Below, one piece after another: positions 1-8,689 of a stretch of 64,000 bases of DNA; position 1 is the first letter of the stretch; each line of letters starts with the position of its first letter. This DNA comes from UBA7359 sp038142205 (GTDB taxonomy: Bacteria; Pseudomonadota; Gammaproteobacteria; Eutrophobiales; Eutrophobiaceae). Both the position numbers and the translations under genes were made by a program. The stretch lies in contig JAYQJO010000001.1 in the NCBI GenBank assembly GCA_038142205.1, forward strand, positions 2,542,001-2,606,000. Reading direction: 5' to 3'. The notes below the pieces were generated by a model. It was not told the DNA's origin. It saw only the letters and a list, made by a program, of their open reading frames with translations, and did no database searches.

Positions 1-885
1 ACAGAGTTCCATTACACGACGTTCCGTGAAACGAATACGGTAAATTAAGTCACGTAAGTTATCTGTTAATAAAGCAATAAATTTTGGTGCTAGTTTCAGT
101 TCAAGGAAAAAGTCAGCAAGTTCTTTTTCGTGAACTTTAGTTTTGTTGTCTTCCTTGCCATAACGTTTAACAGATTTAACGTATTTGGTATGAAGCTTCT
201 CGAGTTTTTCAATATGCTCTCTAACATCTTCAACGGTTAATGCCGCGACTTCCTCTTCTTCATCATCATCATCGTCGTCATCGTTTTTATCTGACTCCTG
301 AATCTGGGTTGGGTTAACAACCTGAATACCTTCATCAGGATAATGGGAAGTATCATTAAAGCCGACAATAGCATCACTGAGTTTCATTTCTTCGTTCAGG
401 ATCATCGCATAAGCACTAAGTAATGTTTTTATTGTGCCTGGATAACTCGATAAGGCACTCAATACCTGACCAAGTCCTTCTTCAATTCGTTTCGCAATTC
501 TGATTTCGCCTTCACGGGTCAATAGATCAACGGTACCCATTTCGCGCATATACATTCTGACGGGGTCCGTTGTGCGGCCAAATTCATTCTCCAGACTCGC
601 CAAAGCTGCTGCCGCTTCTGCTGCCGCATCTTCATCAGGGGCATTGGTGTTGTCCGTGATTTGTCCTTCAAGATCCGGTGGAGATTCATGTACAGTAATC
701 CCCATATCATTAATCATGTTAACGATATCTTCGATCTGCTCCGGTTCGACGATGTCATTAGGAAGATGATCATTGACTTCAGCATATGTCAGAAAACCTT
801 GTTCCTTACCTCGGGCAATAAGTACTTTCAATAAGGATTTGTCGTCTTCTTTTAGGGCTGGTTCTTGTTGTTCTGCTTGTTCCAT
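1..885 (-). CDS. rpoD: RNA polymerase sigma-70 factor RpoD, N-terminal part (cut by window edge)
   Basis: Primary sigma factor that directs RNA polymerase to housekeeping promoters. The frame opens at ATG 885 (MEQAEQQEPALKEDDKSLLK) and stays open to base 1, giving 295 codons with no stop, so the C-terminal half (regions 2 to 4) lies outside the window. Region 1.1 is visible (LLKVLIARGKEQGFLTYAEVN), followed by region 1.2 (TTDPVRMYMREMGTVDLLTR, then EGEIRIAKRIEEG) and the non-conserved acidic spacer with a run of seven Asp and four Glu. It lies downstream of dnaG in the same direction, with about 185 bases between them, as in the classical rpsU-dnaG-rpoD block. Identification is firm from the region 1.2 motif and the gene order. 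Confidence 0.95.
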   Translation of the reverse strand, partial: MEQAEQQEPALKEDDKSLLKVLIARGKEQGFLTYAEVNDHLPNDIVEPEQIEDIVNMINDMGITVHESPPDLEGQITDNTNAPDEDAAAEAAAALASLENEFGRTTDPVRMYMREMGTVDLLTREGEIRIAKRIEEGLGQVLSALSSYPGTIKTLLSAYAMILNEEMKLSDAIVGFNDTSHYPDEGIQVVNPTQIQESDKNDDDDDDDEEEEVAALTVEDVREHIEKLEKLHTKYVKSVKRYGKEDNKTKVHEKELADFFLELKLAPKFIALLTDNLRDLIYRIRFTERRVMELC

Positions 886-970
886 AGGTAAACTGGCTCG
901 AAAATTGCTATTAAATTTTTGTAAAATATTAGGTAAACTGAGTTATAACTCGTTGATTAATATAAAATCA

Positions 971-998
971 TTTGTCCGGACTAAAAAGGTCAAGTCTA
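971..998 (-). promoter_or_regulatory. rpoD: possible rpoD upstream control region
   Basis: The dnaG-rpoD gap holds, on the minus strand, a TTGACC -35-like hexamer (988..993) followed by an inverted repeat centred on GTCCGGAC (974..981). The -10 at the right spacing (TGATTT) is poor, so this is only a tentative promoter. The 12-mer around the -35 is repeated exactly at 3693..3704. Confidence 0.25.
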
Positions 999-1069
999 GC
1001 ACATAGGTCCGATATCCGCTAGGCCGATTCTATTAAATAATCTTTGCAACAGTCAGCTTTCTATGGTGA

Positions 1070-2824
1070 TTATTGCGTCGACTTCTGCATTTCGCGGTAT
1101 CTGGACTTCTCTTCTTCAGTCAGATCTGAGGGACTCATTTTAGTTTTAAAACTATCAAACTCCTTTTCATTTGCCTCTATCAAACCGTGTATAGCATCAA
1201 GGAATGTTTCAGATGTAACGCCAATTTCATCGAACGTTTCCTCTTCACTGGAAAGCGCACGTAATCTTTGCTCGAATTTCGTGTCACGCCAATTCTCTAG
1301 AATACCGGCCAAAGTGACATTGGGGCGGCTCCGAATAAATTCAATGAGTTCATGTAAAAAAATAATGCCTGGAGAAGTAAACTTTGCTAATGCTTCAGTT
1401 GAGTCCAGTTCTTTCGCTAATGTAGGTTGGTGTAACAGACAACGGATTATCCAACGGATTTTTTCAAGGCCTTTATCTTGAGTGTTAACAGGTTTAACGA
1501 TTCTCTTTTTTATATTGCTATCAGGAACAGATGTAGAAGTTAAACGTTGTTCAATATCATCGGCTTCATAATGCGTAATTTTTCCCAATTCCTGAATCAG
1601 GATATCCTTATAGGGATCAGAGGGTAACTTACTTAAATAGGGTAACGTTTTATTGACCATTTCCGATCGGCCTTCGAGGCTTTGAAGATCAATCTGATTA
1701 CTTATCGAGTTAAATAAAAACTCAGAAAGTGGCATGCGCAGACTATTATCAAGGAAAACTTCTTTACCGTTAGTGCGCACGAAAGTATCCGGGTCTTCGC
1801 CGTCAGGAAGGAACATAAAGTAAACCTGTTTGCCATCTCGTAATAACGACAATGCATTTTCCATTGCGCGCCAGGCTGCTTTTTTTCCGGCTTCATCACC
1901 ATCAAAGCAAAACACGACTTTACCGGTGACGCGAAACATTTTTTCCAGATGCTCAGGTGTGGCAGCCGTGCCTAAACTCGCAACAGCATTTCTAATTCCA
2001 AATTGCGCCAAAGCAATAACATCCATATAACCTTCAACGACAAACAGGCAATCAACGTCTTTTAAAACTTTTCGTGCCTGATACAAGCCATAAAGTTCTC
2101 GCCCTTTATGGAATATCGGTGTTTCCGGTGAATTGAGATATTTTGGTTTTTCATCATTTAACACACGACCACCTAGACCAATGGCTCTGCCACGTTGGTC
2201 GCGAATCGGGAAGGTAATGCGTTCACGGAATCGATCGTAGTACCCACCTTGTTCTTTTTCGATAACGGCGCCGATACTAGCGAGTCTTATAGACGCGTCA
2301 TCGGAACGGCCAAGTTCTTTTAAAAGATTGTCCCAACCGGGTGGCGCAAAACCTAATTCATATTCTTTTGCTATTTCACCACTGATACCACGACCTTTCA
2401 GATAATCGATCGCTTTGTTTGCATTAGTATGTTTTCTCAGTTGTTTGCAGTAAAACTGGGTGACCAGTTCCATCAGTTCATATAGTTCGGTGGTTTTATT
2501 ATTTGATTGTGAGGCTTGTGCCGCTTCGCGTGGAATTTCCATACCTGCGCGAGAAGCCAAATCTTCAATGGCTTCAACAAAACCCATGTGTAGATATTCC
2601 ATCAGAAAACTAATGGCGGTGCCATTAGCACCACAACCAAAGCAATGGTAAAACTGCTTTTGCTGGCTTACTGTAAAGGAGGGTGTTTTCTCTTCATGAA
2701 AAGGACAACAAGCGTGGTGATTCTTACCTGCTTTTTTTAGAGGCACATAAGCATCAACAATATCGACAATGTCGATGCGAGCGAGTAGTTCATCAATAAA
2801 ATGTTGTGGGATTAGTCCGGGCAT
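1070..2824 (-). CDS. dnaG: DNA primase
   Basis: Synthesises RNA primers for chromosome replication at the fork, working with the replicative helicase. The N-terminal CHC2 zinc-binding domain is visible (ACCPFHEEKTPSF, then FYHCFGCGANG), followed by the catalytic core and TOPRIM domain (CLFVVEGYMDVIALAQFG with the metal-binding Glu, then VVFCFDGDEAGKKAAWRA with the Asp pair) and a C-terminal helicase-interacting region. About 584 residues is a usual length. I chose the ATG at 2824 (MPGLIPQHFIDELLARIDIV) because DnaG proteins usually begin there; an ATG two codons upstream at 2830 is also in frame. It precedes rpoD, but the two are separated from rpsU by several unrelated genes. Confidence 0.96.
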   Translation of the reverse strand: MPGLIPQHFIDELLARIDIVDIVDAYVPLKKAGKNHHACCPFHEEKTPSFTVSQQKQFYHCFGCGANGTAISFLMEYLHMGFVEAIEDLASRAGMEIPREAAQASQSNNKTTELYELMELVTQFYCKQLRKHTNANKAIDYLKGRGISGEIAKEYELGFAPPGWDNLLKELGRSDDASIRLASIGAVIEKEQGGYYDRFRERITFPIRDQRGRAIGLGGRVLNDEKPKYLNSPETPIFHKGRELYGLYQARKVLKDVDCLFVVEGYMDVIALAQFGIRNAVASLGTAATPEHLEKMFRVTGKVVFCFDGDEAGKKAAWRAMENALSLLRDGKQVYFMFLPDGEDPDTFVRTNGKEVFLDNSLRMPLSEFLFNSISNQIDLQSLEGRSEMVNKTLPYLSKLPSDPYKDILIQELGKITHYEADDIEQRLTSTSVPDSNIKKRIVKPVNTQDKGLEKIRWIIRCLLHQPTLAKELDSTEALAKFTSPGIIFLHELIEFIRSRPNVTLAGILENWRDTKFEQRLRALSSEEETFDEIGVTSETFLDAIHGLIEANEKEFDSFKTKMSPSDLTEEEKSRYREMQKSTQ

Positions 2825-2957
2825 ATGCAAATAGTATATAGCGAAAAGGAGCAGGAAAAGCGAGCTTCTGCTGCTTAAATAATTACAGGTTTTGGGTCTT
2901 TTTCGTGATAACTAATCTGTTTAGTATTTCCAGACGACGAATAAACGACAGATATTT

Positions 2958-3425
2958 CTAAACAGATTTGCCCTCATAGCGGCGCATCACTACACTGGTG
3001 ATTTTCCAGCTTTGATCTTGCTGCTTACCAAGAGTGTATATAAACTGCCATAACTGTCCTGATTCGTCGTTGACGATGATTTCCTGATATACCTCATTGT
3101 TGGAAGATGTGCCTTTGCCAAACAGATAGGACGTATGTTGATAAAGCGGTTTGTAACCAGACTTCACCATTCCCTCAAATGCTCTGATTGAAGGGAAGCT
3201 TTGCTTCACATTAGGTGCTGCAAAGAAGTAAGCTGACTCATAATCATCGGCTTTAAACGCGGTTATTTGACTGACGATTACCTGCTGCGCCGCCTTGATA
3301 TCTTCATCTGTTACCGAATCATCAGCCATCGCTAACGGTGTTGTTAACAGTGTAGAAATGGCCAATACTGTAATCCAGCCTATAGGGCAGTTCCAAATGG
3401 TGTTTTTTATTCTTTCAACCTTCAT
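2958..3425 (-). CDS. DUF4864 domain protein, exported
   Basis: A 155-residue protein with an N-terminal hydrophobic export signal (about residues 15 to 34, ending TPLAMADD) and a compact domain that fits DUF4864: repeated IxxQIxAFKADDYESAYFFAAP-type helix, then FEGMVKSGYKPLYQHTSY and a C-terminal strand ending in SVVMRRYEGKSV. The function of DUF4864 is unknown; the fold resembles small NTF2-like or lumazine-binding proteins, which is inference. It lies between arsA and dnaG on the same strand. A plausible sigma-70 promoter sits about 240 bases upstream of its start, so it may lead a DUF4864-dnaG transcript. Confidence 0.7.
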   Translation of the reverse strand: MKVERIKNTIWNCPIGWITVLAISTLLTTPLAMADDSVTDEDIKAAQQVIVSQITAFKADDYESAYFFAAPNVKQSFPSIRAFEGMVKSGYKPLYQHTSYLFGKGTSSNNEVYQEIIVNDESGQLWQFIYTLGKQQDQSWKITSVVMRRYEGKSV

Positions 3426-3670
3426 TTGTCTTGAATCCTACTGCAATTAGTTGCCAAATTCATCTATTGATTTGCTGAAAAGTTAAGCGAAAGTTTTATT
3501 TTCATGGATCTTGGACCTCTTACAGCCCTTGCTACTATCGTCAGAAATAGTCCTCAAATTCAAGAAAACTTGAAAATGTCTATATTGTTGGAGGTAATTT
3601 AACTTCTAAAGGTTTCTTAATTATCTTATTGGTTAAATGTTATCGTGTATTAATCCGAATTGGAGCGAGA

Positions 3671-3699
3671 TTATTAAAAGTTCATTCTCTTTAGGTCAA
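3671..3699 (-). promoter_or_regulatory. predicted sigma-70 promoter upstream of the DUF4864 gene and dnaG
   Basis: On the minus strand TTGACC (complement of 3694..3699) is followed after 17 bases by TAATAA (complement of 3671..3676). It sits in the 292-base gap (3426..3717) between arsA and the DUF4864 gene, which holds no other gene I can see. Transcription from here would give a leader of about 240 bases. Confidence 0.4.
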
Positions 3700-3717
3700 G
3701 TCTAAATTGTTACAATC

Positions 3718-4694
3718 TCAAAGAGATAAGGCGAGCGCCTTTAGTCCTTCCAGGCCTAGAACATCCTTATGTTGGAGGTACAAATCCTGGCGGCGAATGC
3801 TACCCAGGCGCTGATCCAGCAGCTTTAGATGTTGCTCTTCTTGTTTATGGCGTCCATCCAGGAATTCTCCCATACCCCGAGGAGCGCGCTTATTGCCCAC
3901 CATACATTCCACTTCGATCCCAGCACGACTCAACTGTTCATTGAGTTCGATGGTTTCCAGTATAGGTAATCGTTCTGCCGCCAATACGATGACGAAGGAT
4001 GCTGTATTGGTATCGGAAAGATGATCTCGCAGATGAGAGAACTTGTGTTTTCGTCGAAGCAAGATTTGTCGAATACGACTCTCTTTTGTTTGTTCCGATT
4101 GGCTGTCGCCTATGGTTTTGTCTTCCATAGTGGTGTCAGAGCCAAGTTGTTTCACAAATTGAGCAAAACGATCGGCTTTGTCTCTTCTTTTTATCAGACC
4201 TTCGGTCCAGGCAGACATCATTTCCGGTAATACCATTAAGCGTGCAGTGTGTCCGGAAGGAGCGGTATCAAACACAATCAAATCGTAATCGGCAACGCCT
4301 TGCTCCACGATGTCAGCAATTCGTTCCAGTATCGCAGCTTCATGCATGCCCGGAGCATCGCGTGATAGAGCCATGTGCTTATCAATTTCACCGTGTTGAG
4401 TGACGGGCATTAGTGTATGCAAGGCATTGCGCACCTCATTTAGATGCTTATCTACAGTTTCAGCGGGGTCAACTTCTAGTGCATCAAGTCCAGCTTTAAT
4501 GCGAACTGGTTTTGAGCCAATAGTGCGATCAAAGAGATGCCCCAAATTGTGAGCAGGATCAGTAGAAACGAGGAGCACTCTTGCTCCTTCGTCTGCTCTT
4601 GCAAGCGCAACCGTCGAGGACACCGTGGTTTTGCCAACTCCACCTTTACCACCAAAGAAAAGTATCTTTTTTTTCTGGCGAGTTCTAGCAGCAA
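3718..4694 (-). CDS. ArsA/Get3-family ATPase, frameshifted near its N-terminus
   Basis: Soluble ATPase of the ArsA/Get3 family, which powers arsenite efflux or handles tail-anchored proteins. The P-loop GGKGGVGKTT is encoded just upstream of the long open frame, and the body shows the switch motif STDPAHNLGHLFD, DLIVFDTAPSGHTARLMVLP and a C-terminal domain ending in GLKALALSL. The P-loop frame has no start codon before a stop. A TTG at 4692..4694, overlapping the end of the upstream gene, starts LLELARKK in another frame, and one extra A in the 8-A run (complement of 4667..4674) joins it to the P-loop frame, giving about 325 residues. I therefore infer a one-base indel. The overlap with the CC-ending gene implies translational coupling. 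No arsB or arsR is nearby, so an arsenic role is unproven. Confidence 0.82.
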
Positions 4695-4966
4695 CTTACG
4701 TGATCCAGTGGAGATCTTTCCATCCCCATACGCATATGCCATTCATGAAACTGATCATAAACGATAGGTAGCAGTTCCATTGTATAAAACGCAGCAGGGT
4801 TGGGAACGCCTAAGCTTTCTGCGAAAACAAGAAGCATGAATAAATCTTCTTCATCTCGTTTTGCACGGACAAACGAGCGTCGATAAGGCGCCACATAATA
4901 TTCATGCAAACTCGCTTCGATTTTATCGAAGAAGTTTTTAACTTTATTATTTGGGGTATCGCCCAT
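4685..4966 (-). CDS. small 'cory-CC-star' family protein ending in Cys-Cys
   Basis: A 93-residue protein (MGDTPNNKVKNFFDKIEASL at the start) with the aromatic and basic stretch EYYVAPYRRSFVRAKRDEED and a C-terminus DHVSCC directly before the stop. The terminal Cys pair and its place immediately before an ArsA-type ATPase match the family I know as cory-CC-star, which has no established biochemical function. The stop codon lies inside the proposed TTG start region of arsA, so the two are probably co-translated. A metal or arsenite ligand role for the Cys pair, or delivery to ArsA, is inference only. The 272 bases upstream (4967..5238), before yqeY, show no gene. Confidence 0.75.
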   Translation of the reverse strand: MGDTPNNKVKNFFDKIEASLHEYYVAPYRRSFVRAKRDEEDLFMLLVFAESLGVPNPAAFYTMELLPIVYDQFHEWHMRMGMERSPLDHVSCC

Positions 4967-5238
4967 AGTGCTTTGAGTCTTAAATATCTAAGTTTTCGAT
5001 TATGCTTTGATTAGTATTCTAACTTATTGGAACTAACATATTTAAGCAATTCAATTAACGCTTTCTTTTGAAAATAAAGTCAGGGAGTTAATTTGTCTCT
5101 TTTACTTAAACAGCCGCGGCTACGGCAGTTATCATTTAGAACTTAAAAATTCTATTTTTTTGTAAAAGCGATACAACCAATGATGCTGCCAAGGTTAATT
5201 TCCAAGGAACGCGGTATCAAGCATGGAAGGATAGTTTT

Positions 5239-5688
5239 CTAGGAATTAAGACGGGCTTTAATTAAACCGCTGACTTTCCCCATATCAGCACGACCTTGAA
5301 GTTGGCCTTTTAATACGCCCATAACTTTGCCCATATCTTTAATTGAATCGGCGCCGGTTTTTGAAATCGCGTCTTCTATGAAAGTGTTAATTTCGTCTTC
5401 GGATAATTGGGCAGGAAGGTATTCTTCAATAATATCGAGTTCTTTCTGTTCGACTTCTACAAGATCATCACGGTTTGCTGTTTTGAACTGCTCGATTGAG
5501 TCGCGATGTTGTTTGGCCATTTTGTCGAGAATGGCGAGCGTTTGTTCATCACTGAGTTCGATACGCTCATCGACTTCTTTTTGCTTGAAAGCAGCCTGGA
5601 TCAAACGAAGAGCACCGAGGCGCTCTTTATCTTTGCTGCGCATAGCAGCTTTGACGTCTTCGTTAATCCTGCTTTTGATTTCAGCCAT
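5239..5688 (-). CDS. yqeY: GatB/YqeY domain protein
   Basis: A 149-residue YqeY protein, related to the tail domain of the amidotransferase subunit GatB. The hallmark pattern is visible: IKSRINEDVKAAMRSKDKER, LGALRLIQAAFKQKEVDER, then DIIEEYLPAQLSEDEI and the C-terminal MGKVMGVLKGQLQGRADMGK. YqeY may act on mischarged tRNA or as a GatB-like accessory, but its exact role is not established. It follows rpsU by 26 bases in the same direction, the usual rpsU-yqeY arrangement that in many gammaproteobacteria continues straight into dnaG; here other genes intervene. Confidence 0.93.
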   Translation of the reverse strand: MAEIKSRINEDVKAAMRSKDKERLGALRLIQAAFKQKEVDERIELSDEQTLAILDKMAKQHRDSIEQFKTANRDDLVEVEQKELDIIEEYLPAQLSEDEINTFIEDAISKTGADSIKDMGKVMGVLKGQLQGRADMGKVSGLIKARLNS

Positions 5689-5714
5689 GGCTGAATGATG
5701 TCTCTAAACAGGAT

Positions 5715-5930
5715 TTAGAATGGACGAATACGATGCAGAACGTTTCTGGACGCCTGCTTTTGTGAACGTTTGACTGCTGCTGCGGCTTTACGCTTACGTA
5801 CTTGAGTTGGTTTTTCATAGAACTCACGACGATGAACGTCAGCCAATGTGCCAGCTTTTTCGCATGAACGCTTGAAGCGACGCATTGCAATATCAAACGG
5901 CTCGTTGTCTCTTACCTTAACTGAGGGCAT
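5715..5930 (-). CDS. rpsU: 30S ribosomal protein S21
   Basis: A basic 71-residue protein with the S21 signature MPSVKVRDNEPFDIAMRRFK, then RSCEKAGTLADVHRREFYEK and a lysine- and arginine-rich C-terminal tail. S21 is a small-subunit protein located near the anti-Shine-Dalgarno end of 16S rRNA and aids initiation. Length and sequence are typical of gammaproteobacteria. It is the first gene of the rpsU-yqeY unit and is divergent from tsaD. Confidence 0.98.
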   Translation of the reverse strand: MPSVKVRDNEPFDIAMRRFKRSCEKAGTLADVHRREFYEKPTQVRKRKAAAAVKRSQKQASRNVLHRIRPF

Positions 5931-5978
5931 AGTACTTGTTTCCTAAAGTTTCTTTACTTAGATTGAGAAAAGGCGGGT

Positions 5979-6006
5979 ATTTTAGTGAGAATAAGTCAAA
6001 ATGCAA
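5979..6006 (-). promoter_or_regulatory. rpsU: predicted rpsU promoter
   Basis: Reading the minus strand, TTGCAT (complement of 6001..6006) is followed after 16 bases by TAAAAT (complement of 5979..5984). The transcript would start about 45 bases before the rpsU ATG. No biochemical support; spacing and hexamers only. Confidence 0.4.
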
Positions 6007-6043
6007 CGCAAATAATTATTAATATTGGGTAAAACAGTAATAA

Positions 6044-7102
6044 ATGCAGGTATTAGGAATAGAAACCTCGTGTGATGAGACGGGGATAGCCATTTTTGAC
6101 TCGGAAGAGGGCTTATTAGCTCATAATCTATACAGTCAGATTGATTTACATAAAGAATACGGTGGTGTCGTGCCGGAATTGGCTTCCAGAGACCATGTAC
6201 GCCGATTAATACCGTTAATTAAGAAAACACTGAGAGAAGCCAATTCGAAATTAACTGCGCTTGATGCGGTTGCCTATACGGCCGGGCCGGGTTTAATGGG
6301 CGCGCTATTGGTGGGGTCGGCGATGGGACGAAGTCTGGCGTTTTCGCTCGGTATTCCAGCTATTGGAGTACATCATATGGAAGCGCATTTATTAGCACCG
6401 ATGCTGGAAGAAGACGTACCGGAATATCCATTTTTAGCTTTATTAGTGTCGGGTGGTCATACGCAGTTAGTGCATGTTAGCGAACCGGGAAACTATAAAA
6501 TTCTCGGTGAATCCGTTGATGATGCAGCTGGCGAGGCATTTGATAAAACGGCGAAATTGTTAGGTTTGCCTTATCCTGGTGGACCGGCTATTTCAGCTTT
6601 GGCTGATAAAGGTAATAGCGAACGTTTTCAGTTTCCCCGGCCGATGACTGATCGTCCTGGATTGGACTTCAGTTTTAGTGGGTTAAAAACGTTTGCCCTC
6701 AATACGGTTAATAATGAAGCGGTTGCCGAACAAACTCATGCTGATATTGCCCGTGCCTTTGTCGATGCAGTGGTAGATACGTTTATTATTAAATGTCGTC
6801 GTGCTATTAAAGAAACTGGTTTGAAAGAACTGGTTGTTGCCGGTGGTGTTAGTGCGAATAAACAACTGCGAGCAGGTTTACACAGTTTAATGGAAGATGT
6901 TGATGGAAAAGTTTATTTTCCACGACCAGCATTTTGTACTGATAATGGTGCGATGATCGCTTATGCCGGTTATCTCCGATTAAAAACAGGGCAAATCGAA
7001 GACCTAAATTTTCAAGCGAAACCGCGTTGGCCTATGGATGAGCTTTCTGAAGATGGGCTCTCTAAGAATGAGTTATCTATGGATGATATGGAAAAGGTTT
7101 AA
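6044..7102 (+). CDS. tsaD: tRNA N6-adenosine threonylcarbamoyltransferase
   Basis: Catalytic subunit of the TsaBDE complex that puts threonylcarbamoyl on A37 of ANN-decoding tRNAs, in the cytoplasm. The ASKHA-type start MQVLGIETSCDETGIAIF is present, as is the iron-binding HMEAH motif (H111 and H115), LVSGGHTQLV, and the GGVSANKQLR and FCTDNGAMIAYAG motifs near the end. At 352 residues it is slightly longer than usual; the extra C-terminal piece (after PRWPMD) is acidic with ELS/GLS/ELS repeats. It is divergent from rpsU. Its stop overlaps the end of the convergent plsY by four bases. Confidence 0.97.
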   Translation: MQVLGIETSCDETGIAIFDSEEGLLAHNLYSQIDLHKEYGGVVPELASRDHVRRLIPLIKKTLREANSKLTALDAVAYTAGPGLMGALLVGSAMGRSLAFSLGIPAIGVHHMEAHLLAPMLEEDVPEYPFLALLVSGGHTQLVHVSEPGNYKILGESVDDAAGEAFDKTAKLLGLPYPGGPAISALADKGNSERFQFPRPMTDRPGLDFSFSGLKTFALNTVNNEAVAEQTHADIARAFVDAVVDTFIIKCRRAIKETGLKELVVAGGVSANKQLRAGLHSLMEDVDGKVYFPRPAFCTDNGAMIAYAGYLRLKTGQIEDLNFQAKPRWPMDELSEDGLSKNELSMDDMEKV

Positions 7103-7719
7103 CTTTTCTTTTGACCAATCTTACTTTCAGTTCCTGCTATTAAGCTTTTTATATTGGAACGATGGCGCCAGACTAAGATACTGACCATTGCTACATGGCA
7201 GAGTGTAAAGCTAATATTTTGCAGAATCAGCCATGAATAAACAGGAGTCAGCACAGCTGCGACAAGCGCAGATAGCGAGGAATAGCGGAAAAGTAATGCC
7301 GTTATTCCCCATGTTCCAATATAGGCGAACCCTAATAGCCAATGTGTTGCAAATAAAACGCCGATTAATGTGGCAACACCTTTACCGCCTTTGAAATTAA
7401 AGAAAACAGGGAATAAGTGTCCAAAAAATGCTGCTAGTCCGCATAAGGCAATAACAAGATCTGTACTGTTTAAGGCTTTGGCGAATAAAACCGGTATAAC
7501 GCCCTTTAATACATCGCCAGCCAAAGTCAGAATGGCGGCTTTTTTACCGTGTAATCGCATAACGTTCGTTGCGCCGGGATTACCCGAGCCGCCTGCACGC
7601 GGGTCAGATAACCCAAACAGTTTGCAGACTAATATAGCGGATGCAATAGAGCCGAGTAGATAAGCGACAATTGTCAGACCAGATGCTATAGCGATGTTTA
7701 TAATATTAATGGTTTCCAT
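7099..7719 (-). CDS. plsY: glycerol-3-phosphate acyltransferase PlsY
   Basis: Inner-membrane enzyme that acylates glycerol-3-phosphate with acyl-phosphate, the first step in phospholipid synthesis. The three family motifs are visible: GGSGNPGATNVMR, a middle segment with HLFPVFFNFKGGKGVATLIG, and a C-terminal arginine-rich loop (WRHRSNIKSLIAGTESKIG). Several hydrophobic helices span the 206 residues. It is convergent with tsaD, overlapping by four bases, and divergent from folB, the common tsaD/plsY/folB arrangement. Confidence 0.96.
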   Translation of the reverse strand: METINIINIAIASGLTIVAYLLGSIASAILVCKLFGLSDPRAGGSGNPGATNVMRLHGKKAAILTLAGDVLKGVIPVLFAKALNSTDLVIALCGLAAFFGHLFPVFFNFKGGKGVATLIGVLFATHWLLGFAYIGTWGITALLFRYSSLSALVAAVLTPVYSWLILQNISFTLCHVAMVSILVWRHRSNIKSLIAGTESKIGQKKS

Positions 7720-7837
7720 ACTGGTTGAGGATTATAAGCCTAGAAGTAATTGAAACAGAATGCATATTTACGTTGTTTTCGTTTCAAACAGGTATACTAG
7801 ATAAAATAAACAACAATAACTTTACATAATAGGCACT

Positions 7838-8194
7838 ATGGACATTATTTATCTCAGAGATCTTCGCATCGACACTATCATTGGAATTTACGACTGGGAA
7901 CGTCGCATCAAACAAACGATAATTATTTATCTGGAAATCGGCACAGATATTCGTAAAGCAGCTAATAGCGATAATATTGACGATACCTTGAATTACAAAG
8001 CAGTTGCAAAACGCTTGCTAAGTTACGTTGGTGATAGCGAATTTGAACTGGTCGAAACACTGGCAGAAAAAATAGCTGAAATTATTATGACAGAATTTAA
8101 AGTCCCCTGGTTACGTTTATCTCTGAATAAAAAAGGGGCGGTGCGGAATGTTAGAGATGTGGGCGTTATTATTGAGCGTGGCAACAAGGGATAA
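7838..8194 (+). CDS. folB: dihydroneopterin aldolase
   Basis: Converts 7,8-dihydroneopterin to 6-hydroxymethyl-dihydropterin plus glycolaldehyde in folate synthesis. The 118-residue sequence shows the typical start DIIYLRDLRIDTIIGIYDWE, the catalytic-region ELVETLAEKIAEIIM and the C-terminal SLNKKGAVRNVRDVGVIIER. folK begins six bases after the stop, so the two successive pathway enzymes are co-transcribed. Confidence 0.95.
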   Translation: MDIIYLRDLRIDTIIGIYDWERRIKQTIIIYLEIGTDIRKAANSDNIDDTLNYKAVAKRLLSYVGDSEFELVETLAEKIAEIIMTEFKVPWLRLSLNKKGAVRNVRDVGVIIERGNKG

Positions 8195-8199
8195 TGTAA

Positions 8200-8689
8200 G
8201 TGACGCAGGTTTATCTTGGCATTGGCAGTAATATCGACCGGGAAACAAGTATTCGGCATGGTTTAACTGGGCTTGAGTCTTGTTACGGAGAATTACAAGT
8301 ATCACCAATCTATGAAAGTGAAGCATACGGTTTTGATGGCGATGATTTTTATAATCTTGTTGTTGGTTTTGAAACAAATCTTGAAATCGAAGAAATTGAA
8401 ATGCAGTTAAAAGAAATCGAAACCCAGTCAGGCAGAAAAAAAAGGTGAATCAAGTTACTGTCCACGAACACTGGATATTGATCTATTACTATATGGTGAT
8501 TTGGTTAGTGAAAAACATGATTTACCTAGAGCCGACGTGGTGGAATATGCGTTTGTTTTAAAACCGCTTTACGATATTGCTCCGAAGTTAATTCATCCTG
8601 TTGAAAAAAAATCAATTAAAACCTTATGGCAGGAATTTGATGAACCGCAACAACAAATTAAAGACGTGTCGAATATCTTTACTTCATGA
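8200..8689 (+). CDS. folK: HPPK, 6-hydroxymethyl-dihydropterin pyrophosphokinase, frameshifted
   Basis: Transfers pyrophosphate from ATP to 6-hydroxymethyl-dihydropterin, the step after FolB. The first frame starts at GTG 8200 (VTQVYLGIGSNIDRE) and stops at 8448; the second continues with the HPPK signature CPRTLDIDLLLYGDLVSEKH and ends at 8689. They join cleanly if the 8-A run at 8436..8443 loses one A (GRKKGESSYCPRTLDID), giving 162 residues, a normal HPPK length. Because folK is normally essential where folate is made, a homopolymer sequencing error is the simplest explanation. The stop overlaps the ATG of the next gene (ATGA). Confidence 0.9.

Noticed and set aside
519..710. Minus-strand frame inside rpoD, and other frames opposite or inside core genes
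   Set aside because: They are shadows of the real frame, without own ribosome sites or family patterns.
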